Assembly (NCBI RefSeq): GCF_023499255.1
Contig: NZ_CP092183.1
Coordinates: 627,501 to 691,500, forward strand
DNA length: 64,000 nucleotides
Direction: 5' to 3'
Source of the DNA: Couchioplanes caeruleus
GTDB taxonomy: Bacteria; Actinomycetota; Actinomycetes; Mycobacteriales; Micromonosporaceae
The notes beneath the pieces were generated by a model. The model ran no database searches and was not told where the DNA came from. It saw only the letters and a list, made by a program, of their open reading frames with translations. This document shows, one piece after another, positions 19,749-30,547 of this stretch. Within the stretch, counting starts at the first letter, position 1, and each line of letters begins with the position of its first letter. The translations under genes and the position numbers were made by a program.

Positions 19749-19882
19749 GGGTTCCTCATCAGGCCGTTGTGCTGCGCATAAGCGCTCGGTTCTCCGCTCT
19801 TTCGAGCGCCATTCTGCGTGGAAGGTCGGCCGCGCCGCAACCATCGCCCCGAGTTCGCGCAGCCACCTTCTTTGCTTCGCGA

Positions 19883-19921
19883 CGTTTCGCGCACTAATGT
19901 GCACACTCTTATCACGAAACG
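19883..19921. promoter_or_regulatory. Candidate DeoR operator in the divergent amino-sugar promoter region
   Basis: The 190-base gap 19749-19938 is AT-richer than its surroundings. CGTTTCG (19883-19889) and CGAAACG (19915-19921) are inverted arms 25 bases apart, enclosing GCAC-TAAT-GTGC (19891-19902). A further stem CGCTC-TTTC-GAGCG lies at 19795-19808. DeoR proteins commonly bind such repeats near their own divergent promoters. Assignment to this regulator is inference. Confidence 0.45.
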
Positions 19922-19938
19922 AGCAGCGGGGAGGTCGG

Positions 19939-20724
19939 GTGGACCGGTACGCGCGGTGGAATGCCCTGCTGGAGTTACTGGCGGAGAGCGGCCGCGTCAC
20001 GGTGGAGGACGCGGCGGACCGCCTCGACGTCTCCCAGGCCACGATCCGCCGCGACTTCGACCAGCTCGCCCAGCAGCAGATGATCACCCGGACCCGGGGC
20101 GGGGCGGTCGCCAACGGGGTCTCGTACGACCTGCCGCTGCGCTACAAGAGCGCCAAGCACTCCGCCGAGAAGCAGCGCATCGGCGAGGCGGCCGCCAACC
20201 TGGTCGTACCCGGAACCGTCGTCGGCCTCAACGGCGGCACCACGATGACCGAGGTCGCCCGCGCGCTGGCCGTCCGCCCCGACCTCAACACCCGCGGCGA
20301 CGGCGCCCAGCTCACGGTCGTCACGAACGCCCTCAACATCGCCAACGAGCTGCTCGTCCGCTCCCGCATGAAGATCGTGGTCGCCGGCGGCGTGGTCCGG
20401 CCGCAGTCCTTCGAGCTGGTCGGACCGCTCGGCGGGGCGCTGCTCAAGGAGGTCACGCTCGACATCGTGCTGCTCGGCGTGGACGCCCTCGACGTGGAGC
20501 TCGGCGCGGCCGCCCACCACGAGGGCGAGGCGGCGATGAACAGCCTGATGGTGGCCCGGGCCAAGCGCGTCGTGGTGATCGCCGACTCGTCGAAGCTGGG
20601 CGGCCACGCGTTCGCCCGGATCTGCCCGATCGCCAAGGTCGAGACCCTGGTCACGGACTCGGGCGCGCCGGCCCCGGTGGTTCAGGCCTTCCGCGAGGCC
20701 GGCGTGCACGTCGTCGTCGCCTAG
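19939..20724 (+). CDS. DeoR/GlpR-family transcriptional regulator
   Basis: A 261-residue regulator. The N-terminal helix-turn-helix is VTVEDAADRLDVSQATIRRDFDQLAQQQMITRTRGGA with the DeoR signature. The C-terminal DeoRC sugar-phosphate sensor includes GLNGGTTMTEVARAL, TVVTNALNIANEL and FELVGPLGGALLKEV. GTG 19939 follows GGGGAGG. It is transcribed away from the SIS-ROK-nagA operon and is the obvious candidate to repress it until a phosphosugar inducer appears. Confidence 0.9.
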   Translation: MDRYARWNALLELLAESGRVTVEDAADRLDVSQATIRRDFDQLAQQQMITRTRGGAVANGVSYDLPLRYKSAKHSAEKQRIGEAAANLVVPGTVVGLNGGTTMTEVARALAVRPDLNTRGDGAQLTVVTNALNIANELLVRSRMKIVVAGGVVRPQSFELVGPLGGALLKEVTLDIVLLGVDALDVELGAAAHHEGEAAMNSLMVARAKRVVVIADSSKLGGHAFARICPIAKVETLVTDSGAPAPVVQAFREAGVHVVVA

Positions 20725-20779
20725 AGGTCGTCGCACTCCGGACCGTCGGCCACAGCTCATCGGCCGTCCCGGCACCCCT

Positions 20780-21658
20780 CTACGGCCGTGGCAGACGGCT
20801 GATCTCGCCGGCGACCGACGGCCAGAGCGGGCGGGGGAGGTCGTGGCCCATGCCCGGGTACATGACCAGCCGCGCCCCCGGGATGGCCGCGGCCGTCGCC
20901 CGGCCCGCCTTCGGGCGCATCATCACGTCCGCGTCGCCGTGGATCACGAGGGCGGGAATGCGCAGGCCGCCCAGGCTCTTCCGGCGGTCTCCCGACGCCG
21001 CGACGGCCGCGCGCTGGCGCAGGCCCGCCTCGGGTTCCGGTGGGTGGCGGTCGTACGCCTCCCGGCCGATCGAGCGCACCAGGTCCTCGTCCAGCGGGTA
21101 CCCGGGCGAGCCCATCAGCCGGTAGATCGCCACCTCGCGGCCGGCCGCCTCCTCGGCGGAGCGGACCGGCCGGGCCAGCAGCGCAGTCATCGCCCGCAGC
21201 ACCTTGAGCGGCGGGCGCGTGCCGATGCGGACCGACGGGGTGGAGGACATGGACGTGAGGCTGCGGACCCGGCCGGGGTGGTCGATCGCGACCGTCTGCG
21301 CGATCATGCCGCCCATCGACGTGCCGGCGACGTGCGCCGACTCCCAGCCCATCGCGTCGAGGACGGCCACCGCGTCGCCGGCCATGTCCGTCAGCCGGTA
21401 CGGCGCCGAGGACGGGCGCAGGGCGGCCACCAGCGGTCCCGGCGCGCGTACGCCCGTGAGGTGGGTGGAGAGCCCGGCGTCCCGGTTGTCGAAGCGGACC
21501 ACCTGGAAGCCCGCCTCGACCAGTTCCGTGCAGAACTCGGCCGGATACATGAGCATCTGCGCGTCGGTGGCGCTGATCAGCAGCAGCGGTTCGCCGCCGG
21601 GCGGTCCGAACACCTCATAGGCGATCCGGAGATCCCCGTGCCGGGCCGTTCCGGTCAC
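20780..21658 (-). CDS. Alpha/beta hydrolase
   Basis: A 292-residue cytosolic hydrolase of the alpha/beta fold. The nucleophile elbow is VAGTSMGGMIAQ. The acid is probably Asp in LVIHGDADVMMRP and the base His in MYPGMGHDLPRP. FDNRDAGLSTHL near residue 55 is typical of the family that includes aclacinomycin methylesterase (RdmC)-like proteins. The GTG at 21658 lies 2 bases after the stop of the ABC permease gene, so it is probably the last gene of that exporter operon. The substrate is unknown. Confidence 0.85.
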   Translation of the reverse strand: MTGTARHGDLRIAYEVFGPPGGEPLLLISATDAQMLMYPAEFCTELVEAGFQVVRFDNRDAGLSTHLTGVRAPGPLVAALRPSSAPYRLTDMAGDAVAVLDAMGWESAHVAGTSMGGMIAQTVAIDHPGRVRSLTSMSSTPSVRIGTRPPLKVLRAMTALLARPVRSAEEAAGREVAIYRLMGSPGYPLDEDLVRSIGREAYDRHPPEPEAGLRQRAAVAASGDRRKSLGGLRIPALVIHGDADVMMRPKAGRATAAAIPGARLVMYPGMGHDLPRPLWPSVAGEISRLPRP

Positions 21659-21660
21659 GG

Positions 21661-22511
21661 CTACGACGTCACGTCCTTGCGGGTGAAGCGGTAGAACGCC
21701 AGCGACCAGAACAGCGTCGCGTAGCAGACCGCCGAGATCGCGCCCTTGACCACGTCGTCGGTCTGCATCGGCGTCGAGAGCAGCCCGAGCCAGGCGTCGC
21801 TGTAGTGGGTGGGCAGGAAGTTGCGCACCGAGCCCAGCGCGGTGATCTGGTCGAGGATGCTGGACAGGATCCACAGCAGGACCGCGCCGCCGACCGCGCC
21901 GAGCGCCGCGTCCGTGAGCACCGACAGCAGGAAGGCCAGGCCGGCCACGCCGAGCAGGGTCACCGCGAGGTAGCCGAGGATCGCGAGCAGGCGCAGCACG
22001 CCCTGACCCGCCGGGATCTCCGCGGCCACCGTGCTGCCGAGCGGGTGCCAGCCGTACCGGAGGGTGCCCACCAGCAGGGCCGTGCCGGCGAGGGTGAGCA
22101 GCGCGGTCAGCGAGTAGGCCAGCGCGACCACGAGCTTCACGGCGAGCAGGCGGGCGCGGGGCACCGGGATCGCCAGCAGGTAGCGCAGGCTGCCCCAGCT
22201 CGCCTCCGACGCCACCGTGTCCCCGCAGAACAGCGCCACGACCACCACCAGCAGGAAGCCGGCCGACACGAAGATCGCGAAGAGCGCGAAGTTGAGGCCG
22301 CCCGAGGTGGCCAGGTCGACCAGCGACGAGAACGCCCCGCCGCCGTTGTCGTCGTCGTTGCCGCCGCCGAACTCGAACGCCAGCAGCACGATCAACGGCA
22401 GCAGAACCATGAAACCCAGGGCCAGTTGGGTACGCCGCCGCGAGGCCTGCCGCCGGATCTCGGCCCGGATCGGGAGCGTGGCGGACGGCCGGTAGCCGGT
22501 GGCTGCGCTGC

Positions 22512-22515
<4 letters not shown>
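21661..22515 (-). CDS. ABC-2-type permease
   Basis: A 284-residue integral membrane protein with six hydrophobic spans and the ABC-2 pattern VASEASWGSLRYLLAIPVPRARLLAVKL between spans 2 and 3. A polar stretch rich in Gly and Asp (GGGNDDDNGGG) follows span 1, probably outside. It overlaps the stop of the hydrolase-ATPase fusion gene by ATGA and should form the channel for that ATPase. The direction is expected to be export; the substrate is unknown. Confidence 0.88.
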
Positions 22516-25253
<2,738 letters not shown>

Positions 25254-25299
25254 GCGGCAACGCTATCCGCGGGCCCCTGAGCAGGAGCTGTGAACCCGA

Positions 25300-25575
25300 T
25301 CAGCCGCCCTGCCGGCCCACCGGCCCCTGGTTGGCCTTGCCACCCTTCTTCGGCGGCTTCTGCGACGAGGTGCCCTCGGTGGGCGTGCCGGTCGGCGCGG
25401 CGGAGCCGCCGGGTGCCGCGGACGTGGTGCCGGCGGCCGGGGCGCTCGCGGAGCCGCTGGGCGACACGAAAGCCGGCGTGCCCTTGTCGTCGGAGTCGTC
25501 CCCGCAGGCGGCGGTGCCGAGCAGAGCGAAAGCGGCGACGGCTGCGACGAGCGCGGCGCTGCGGCGGTGCCTCAT
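25300..25575 (-). CDS. Small Ser/Pro/Gly-rich putative lipoprotein
   Basis: A 91-residue protein with a signal sequence MRHRRSAALVAAVAAFALL and lipobox LGTAAC near residue 24, followed by a low-complexity tail (SAPAAGTTSAAPGGSAAPTG) and a Lys/Gly-rich end. GGGGAGG lies 7 bases before the ATG. Nothing marks a function. It is oriented like the hydrolase-ABC operon just downstream and could be co-transcribed, with 46 bases between. Confidence 0.7.
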   Translation of the reverse strand: MRHRRSAALVAAVAAFALLGTAACGDDSDDKGTPAFVSPSGSASAPAAGTTSAAPGGSAAPTGTPTEGTSSQKPPKKGGKANQGPVGRQGG

Positions 25576-25652
25576 GGTGTGTGCCTCCCCGGGGCGACTG
25601 ACGGCGATAGCGTGTCAACCTAGTCCCCTTGTCCAAACGGAAGGGCCCCGCG

Positions 25653-27863
25653 GTGCCAGACGACCTCACGCTGACCGTCACTCAACGGCCGGCGGCCCTC
25701 GACGCGCGCCGCGGCATCGTGCGCCTGCACCCGGAGGTGATGGCCGCGCTCGCCATCAACCCGGGGGATCCGCTGCGCCTGACCGGGCGCCGCAGCACCG
25801 CCGGCATCGCCGCGAAGGCCGAGCCGGGGGCGAGCCGCGCGCTGCTCTACGCCGACGACCTGACCATCGGCAATCTGGGGTTGCGCGACGGCGGCCAGGT
25901 GACTGTCACCCCGGTGCCGGTCGTCGCGGCGCGCCGGGTCGCGCTCACCGGCCCGGCCGAGATCGTCGCGATCGTCTCGCCCGAGATGCTGCGCCTCGCC
26001 CTGCTCGGCAAGGTCGTCACCGCGGGCGACGACGTGTCGCTGCTGCCGCAGGACGTGATGCCGGAGGCCGCGCACCGGTCGCTGGTCGAGGCGGCCCGGC
26101 GCAGCCTCGCCAACCGCGTCGGCTACGCCTGGACGAGCACGCTGCTGCAGGTGGTCGCGGTCGAGGGCGCGGACGCCGCCCTGGTCACCATGGACACGGT
26201 GGTGGGGTGGCAGGACGGGCAGTTCTCCACCGTACGGCCGGAAGCCGAGCCGGTCCCGGCCACCGGGCAGCCCGCCTCCACCGACCCGGACATGCCGCCG
26301 CCCAGCGTGGACGACCTGCCCGGCCTCCGGACCCAGGCGCAGGAGCTGACCGAGCTGCTGGACCTGGGCTTCCACCACCGCGAGGTGCTGGGCCGCCTCG
26401 GCACCACCGTCTCGCTGGGGGTGCTGGTCTCCGGTCCGGCCGGGTCGGGCAAGTCCGCCCTGGTCCGCGCGGTCGCGGCGAGCCTGGGCGCCGGCGTGCT
26501 GCCGGTGTGGGGCCCGGAGCTGGCCGCGCTCACCAACGACGCCGCGGCGACCCGGCTGCGCGGCCTCGCCCGCGACGTCCGCGCCGGCGGGCACTCGGTG
26601 CTGTTGATCGCGGACGTGGAGGCGCTCGCGCCCCGCGACGAGCCGGGACCGCTGTCCACGGTGTTCCGCCAGATCGTGGCCGAGCTCATCGCGTCCGGGG
26701 CGGCCGTGGTGTGCACCACGAGCCGGCCCGAGGCGGTCGACCCGTCGCTGCGGTCGCCGGACCTGCTCGCCGTGCAGCTGGCCGTACCGCTGCCGGACGC
26801 GGCGATGCGTCGCGAGCAGCTGCGGGTGCTCACCCGCGGGATGCCGCTGGCCGAGGACGTGCGGCTGGACGACGTGGCGGGGCGTACGCCCGGCTTCGTC
26901 GCCGCCGACCTGGGCGCGCTGGCCCGCGAGGCCGGGGTCCGTGCGGCCCTGCGGCAGAAGGAGGCGGAGTCGCCGACGGTGGCGATGGCCGACTTCGAGG
27001 CGGCGCTCGACGTGGTCCGGCCGACCTCCATGGCGGAGTCCACCCTGGAGGTCGCGCAGGTCACGCTGGACGAGGTCGGCGACATGGTCGAGGTCAAGCA
27101 GGTCCTCACCGAGTCGGTGCTGTGGCCGCTGACCTATCCGGACACGTTCGCCCGGCTCGGCGTGCAGCCGCCGCGCGGCGTCCTGCTCTACGGCCCACCC
27201 GGCTGCGGCAAGACCTACCTAGTCAAGGCCATCGCGGGTACGGGCAGAGCCAACGTGCTGTCGGTCAAGGGCGCCGAGCTGCTGAGCAAGTGGGTCGGCG
27301 ACAGCGAACGGGCGGTACGCGAGCTGTTCCGCCGTGCCCGCGAGGCGGCCCCGACCCTGGTGTTCCTGGACGAGGTGGACGCGCTGGCGCCGACCCGCGG
27401 GCAGGCCACCGACGGCGGTACGACCGACCGCGTGGTGGCGGCGCTGCTCACCGAACTGGACGGGGTGGAGTCGCTGCGCAACGTCGTGGTGATCGGCGCG
27501 ACGAACCGGCCCGACCTGATCGACCCGGCGCTGCTGCGCCCCGGCCGCCTGGAACGGCTCGTCTTCGTCCCGCCCCCGGACGGCGAGGCCCGCGCGGCCA
27601 TCCTGCGGGCGTCGTCGAAGTCGGTGCCGCTGGACGAGGCCGTGGACCTCGACGCGCTCGGCGCCGATCTGGAGGGCTTCTCCGCGGCCGACTGCGCGGC
27701 GCTGATCCGGGAGGCGGCGCTGGCGGCGATGCGGGAGTCCCTGGAGGCGACGACGGTCACGGCCGGGCACGTGGCGGCCGCCCGGAAGCGGGTCCGGCCG
27801 TCGCTGGACCCGGTGCAGGTGGCGTGGCTGGAGGCGTACGCGTCGACGCACGCGGCCGGCTAA
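25653..27863 (+). CDS. CDC48/p97-like tandem AAA ATPase with a degenerate first ATPase domain
   Basis: A 736-residue AAA protein. Residues 1-190 form a CDC48-type N domain (double-psi barrel start LTVTQRPAALDARRGIVRLHPEVM). D1 has Walker A GPAGSGKSA (Lys267), but its Walker B reads LLIADVEAL instead of the DE-type motif. Its second region of homology (TTSRPEAVDPSLRSPDLLAVQL) lacks the arginine fingers. D2 is intact: GPPGCGKTY (Lys520), LVFLDEVDALAP and GATNRPDLIDPALLRPGRLERL. The family unfolds proteins as hexamers. GTG 25653 is preferred because GGAAGGG lies 7 bases upstream; a TTG at 25629 would add 8 residues. The partner protease is unknown. Confidence 0.88.
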   Translation: MPDDLTLTVTQRPAALDARRGIVRLHPEVMAALAINPGDPLRLTGRRSTAGIAAKAEPGASRALLYADDLTIGNLGLRDGGQVTVTPVPVVAARRVALTGPAEIVAIVSPEMLRLALLGKVVTAGDDVSLLPQDVMPEAAHRSLVEAARRSLANRVGYAWTSTLLQVVAVEGADAALVTMDTVVGWQDGQFSTVRPEAEPVPATGQPASTDPDMPPPSVDDLPGLRTQAQELTELLDLGFHHREVLGRLGTTVSLGVLVSGPAGSGKSALVRAVAASLGAGVLPVWGPELAALTNDAAATRLRGLARDVRAGGHSVLLIADVEALAPRDEPGPLSTVFRQIVAELIASGAAVVCTTSRPEAVDPSLRSPDLLAVQLAVPLPDAAMRREQLRVLTRGMPLAEDVRLDDVAGRTPGFVAADLGALAREAGVRAALRQKEAESPTVAMADFEAALDVVRPTSMAESTLEVAQVTLDEVGDMVEVKQVLTESVLWPLTYPDTFARLGVQPPRGVLLYGPPGCGKTYLVKAIAGTGRANVLSVKGAELLSKWVGDSERAVRELFRRAREAAPTLVFLDEVDALAPTRGQATDGGTTDRVVAALLTELDGVESLRNVVVIGATNRPDLIDPALLRPGRLERLVFVPPPDGEARAAILRASSKSVPLDEAVDLDALGADLEGFSAADCAALIREAALAAMRESLEATTVTAGHVAAARKRVRPSLDPVQVAWLEAYASTHAAG

Positions 27864-28153
27864 CGGCGGCGGGTGCGTGCCCTCGTGGAGCGCAGCCGGC
27901 GCAGGCGTCCGACCAGGACGGGGTCGTGCTCCAGCGCCGCCGGGTTGTCCAGCAGGCCGTTGAGGAGCTGGTAGTAGCGGGTCGAGGAGAGGCCGAACGA
28001 GTCCCGGATGGCCTGCTCCTTGGAGCCGGCGTGCTTCCACCACTTCTGCTCGAAGGCGAGGATCTGCCCCTCGCGTTCGGTGAGCCCGGGCGTCTCGCCG
28101 GACTCCCGGGGTGCCGGTACCTGCTGCTCGTTCGTGGCGGCGTCGGGTTGCAT
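27860..28153 (-). CDS. DUF3263 family protein
   Basis: A 97-residue protein. The core LTEREGQILAFEQKWWKHAGSKEQAIRDSFGLSSTRYYQLLNGLLD is the DUF3263 pattern, a short helical domain that resembles a sigma-region-4-like helix-turn-helix and is confined to actinobacteria. It has a basic Arg-rich C-terminus. ATG 28153 is preferred (GAGGAC upstream) over 28204. Its stop overlaps the CDC48 gene's stop (convergent). Function unknown; DNA binding is plausible only. Confidence 0.85.
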   Translation of the reverse strand: MQPDAATNEQQVPAPRESGETPGLTEREGQILAFEQKWWKHAGSKEQAIRDSFGLSSTRYYQLLNGLLDNPAALEHDPVLVGRLRRLRSTRARTRRR

Positions 28154-28246
28154 GGCAGTCCTCGCAGGTGGTGGGAGGTCCCGCACGGCAGGGACCGCCA
28201 CCATAGTGACAGCTGACGATCCCCGCCGCGCGCCTTCCTCCGCACG

Positions 28247-28259
28247 TTACCTCAGGTAA
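28247..28259. promoter_or_regulatory. Palindrome TTACCTCAGGTAA
   Basis: A 13-base perfect palindrome around a central C. It extends to 19 bases with one mismatch pair and covers the stop of the ABC permease gene, about 95 bases upstream of the DUF3263 start. It could be an operator for DUF3263 or act in 3' end formation; I cannot choose. Confidence 0.3.
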
Positions 28260-29244
28260 TGTCTCGCTTACGGAGAGTCCACATTGCCGTACCCACGACG
28301 AGGACGAGCACGGCCACGAGCCTGGTGCCGGCCATGCCCCAGGTGAGCGTCAGAGTGGGCTGCTCGCAGGTGCTCCCGGCGCCGACGCACGGCGCGTTGT
28401 AGTCCACGAGCTCCACGGACTTGTTCATCCAGGCCGCGATCCAGGTCGGCGCCAGGTACATCTCCAGGTACTTCACCTGGGCCATGGCCAGCACCGTGCC
28501 GAGGCCCGCCTGGAGCACCACCACGACACCGATCGCCACGCCCATCGCCACGGCGGTGTGCCGGCCGATCGACGCGAGCCCGAAGCCCAGCGCCCCGGCC
28601 GCCAGCACGATCACCAGGCCACGCAGCTCCATCAGCAGGATCGACTGCCACGCCCCGGACGTCATCCCGCCGAACGTGCCGCGCAGGCTCGCCACCAGCG
28701 CGAACGCGCCCGTCCACACCGCTGAGAGCAGCACCGTGACGACGGTGAGCACCGCCAGCAGCGCGGCCAGCTTCGTGTTCAGCACCTTCAGCCGCTGGGG
28801 CCGCCACAGCAGCAGGTTCATCATGCCGCCGCTGTTCCACTCGGCGCCCACGAAGGACGCCCCGATGACGAACGCCGCCATGGCCAGGATCGCCGCGAGG
28901 GTCGTCACCATGTCGCCGAAGTTCTTCCGGAAGTTGAAGGTCGGCGGCATGTACCACTGAGCCTGGAATTCCTCGCGGGTGGGCGTCCACATCTGCGAGC
29001 AGTCGTTCCCCGGCTGGGCCTGGGCCTCGCAGGCCTTGCGCTCGGCGTCGGCCTGAACGACCGCCTGCTGGAACTCCCGGTCGGCCTTCGCCTGCGCGGC
29101 GGCCACCACCTCGGGGGTGTTCTTGTGGTTCGTCAGGAACATGCCGGCCGCGATCGCGCCGAGCACGAGGACGACGCCGATCAGGAAGAACCGGGTGAAG
29201 CGGCGCTTGGTCAGCCGCCGGGTCTCCGCCGTGTACAGGCTCAC
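28252..29244 (-). CDS. ABC-2-type permease
   Basis: A 330-residue membrane protein. After TM1 (FTRFFLIGVVLVLGAIAAGMFL) comes an extracytoplasmic loop of about 90 residues with two cysteines, then five further spans. FVGAEWNSGGMMNLLLWRPQRLKVLNTKL is the ABC-2 cytoplasmic motif. GTG 29244 overlaps the ATPase stop (GTGA), so the two genes are coupled. The export substrate is unknown. Confidence 0.88.
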   Translation of the reverse strand: MSLYTAETRRLTKRRFTRFFLIGVVLVLGAIAAGMFLTNHKNTPEVVAAAQAKADREFQQAVVQADAERKACEAQAQPGNDCSQMWTPTREEFQAQWYMPPTFNFRKNFGDMVTTLAAILAMAAFVIGASFVGAEWNSGGMMNLLLWRPQRLKVLNTKLAALLAVLTVVTVLLSAVWTGAFALVASLRGTFGGMTSGAWQSILLMELRGLVIVLAAGALGFGLASIGRHTAVAMGVAIGVVVVLQAGLGTVLAMAQVKYLEMYLAPTWIAAWMNKSVELVDYNAPCVGAGSTCEQPTLTLTWGMAGTRLVAVLVLVVGTAMWTLRKRDIT

Positions 29245-30236
29245 TGTCCCCACCCACCCTGCGCCGGACCCGCCTGGGCCATGACCGTCTCGTCGACCTG
29301 CCGGTGCTCGCCGGCCACCGGCGCGGTGCCGGTGAGCTCCAGGAACACGCTCTCGAGGTCCACCGACACCGGCGACAGCTCGGCGACGTAGACATCGCGG
29401 GCGGCGAGCGCCCGGGTGATGGCGCTGGGCTGGGCCAGGCCGCTGACCATGAGGTGGTCGGACTCCACGACCACCTGCGCGCCCAGGTCGCGCAGCGCAC
29501 CGGCCGAGGCCGTGAGGTCGCTCGCCGACTCCAGGCGTACGCGTACCGAAGAAGTGGCGTGCTGGGCCAGCACGTCCGTGACCGCACCCGCCGCGACCCG
29601 CCGGCCCGCCGCGATGATCGTGACGGAGTCACAGATCAGCTGGATCTCGCCCAGGATGTGGCTGGACAGCACCACCGTCATCCCCGACTCGGCGAGGGTG
29701 CGCATGAGCGTGCGCATCTCCCGGATGCCGCCCGGGTCGAGGCCGTTCGCCGGCTCGTCCAGGATCAGCAGCCGCGGGTTCTTCAGCAGCGCGGAGGCGA
29801 CGGCCAGGCGCTGCTTCATGCCCAGCGAGTACGTCTTCACCCGGTCGCCGGCCCGGTCCCGCAGGCCCACCAGCTCCAGCACCTCGTCCACCCGTACCCG
29901 CTCGACGCCGCCCGCGTCGGCCAGCAGCGACAGCGTGTCGCGCGCGGAGAAGTTGCCGAAGAACTGGGGGCTCTCCACGATCGCGCCGACCGACCCGGCC
30001 ACCTCGGGGAGCGCCTGGGGAACCTCACGGCCGAGGATCGCCATCCGGCCGCCGTTCGGCCGGATCAGGCCGAGCAGCGTACGCAGCGTGGTGGTCTTGC
30101 CCGAGCCGTTGGGGCCGAGGAAGCCGTGCACCTGCCCCGCCTCGACGACCATGTCGAAGCCGTCGAGCGCCCGGCGTACCCCCTTCCGGCTGCGATAGGT
30201 CTTCTGCAGACCCTGGATCTCAAGGACGGCGCTCAC
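29241..30236 (-). CDS. ABC exporter ATP-binding protein
   Basis: A 331-residue ATPase of the DrrA/CcmA-like family. It has Walker A GPNGSGKTTTLRTLLG, the Q-loop region VESPQFFGNFSARDTL, signature YSLGMKQRLAVASALL, Walker B LLILDEPANGLDPGG, the switch His in SSHILGEI and a C-terminal DUF4162-like domain. GTG 30236 (VSAVLEIQGLQKTYRSR) follows GGAGG. It pairs with the permease gene downstream to make a two-gene exporter unit with no fused extracellular domain, unlike the system at 21.7-25.3 kb. Confidence 0.92.
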   Translation of the reverse strand: MSAVLEIQGLQKTYRSRKGVRRALDGFDMVVEAGQVHGFLGPNGSGKTTTLRTLLGLIRPNGGRMAILGREVPQALPEVAGSVGAIVESPQFFGNFSARDTLSLLADAGGVERVRVDEVLELVGLRDRAGDRVKTYSLGMKQRLAVASALLKNPRLLILDEPANGLDPGGIREMRTLMRTLAESGMTVVLSSHILGEIQLICDSVTIIAAGRRVAAGAVTDVLAQHATSSVRVRLESASDLTASAGALRDLGAQVVVESDHLMVSGLAQPSAITRALAARDVYVAELSPVSVDLESVFLELTGTAPVAGEHRQVDETVMAQAGPAQGGWGQ

Positions 30237-30348
30237 GCCGGACCTCCGGAGCGTAGTGGGAATGACGTGCGTCACCCTATGCACACGGCGCCACCCCGGC
30301 GGGCACTTCCCACGCCGGTCGCCTCGCTCACACCTCGGGACAACCGGC

Positions 30349-30376
30349 TTGTCGTTCCGGCGCGGCCACGTAAGGT
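30349..30376 (+). promoter_or_regulatory. Promoter of the thrC riboswitch transcript
   Basis: TTGTCG and TAAGGT are 16 bases apart; the -10 ends 21 bases before the riboswitch P1 stem. It lies in the gap between the divergent ABC ATPase gene and thrC. Confidence 0.5.
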
Positions 30377-30397
30377 GTTGGAAACACAACTGAATAC

Positions 30398-30534
30398 CTC
30401 ATCCAGAGGGGCTGAGGGATACGGCCCGACGACGCCCCGGCAACCACCGCGCTTGACTCGATGACGAGGCAGCCGTGCGGCAGGTGCTAATTCCGTCCTG
30501 GAGTCGCGGTGATCCCGCGCCCGGGAAAGATGAG
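30398..30534 (+). promoter_or_regulatory. SAM riboswitch (SAM-I, S-box type) upstream of thrC
   Basis: The conserved S-box core is readable: CTCATC (30398-30403) pairs with GATGAG (30529-30534) as P1. In order follow CAGAGGGGCTGAGGGA, CGGCCCGACGACGCCCCGG, GCAACC and AGGTGCTAATTCC, then GAAAGATGAG. The AGGTGCTAATTCC block separates it from SAM-IV. P1 ends immediately before the AAGGAG ribosome-binding site of thrC, so control is probably by access to that site when SAM binds; no intrinsic terminator is seen. SAM control of threonine synthase would tie threonine supply to methionine status. Confidence 0.88.
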
Positions 30535-30547
30535 AAGGAGCCTCGTT

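Noticed and set aside
30398..30534. SAM-IV riboswitch
   Set aside because: The AGGTGCTAATTCC block and the P1/P3 layout fit SAM-I; the SAM-IV core lacks this block.
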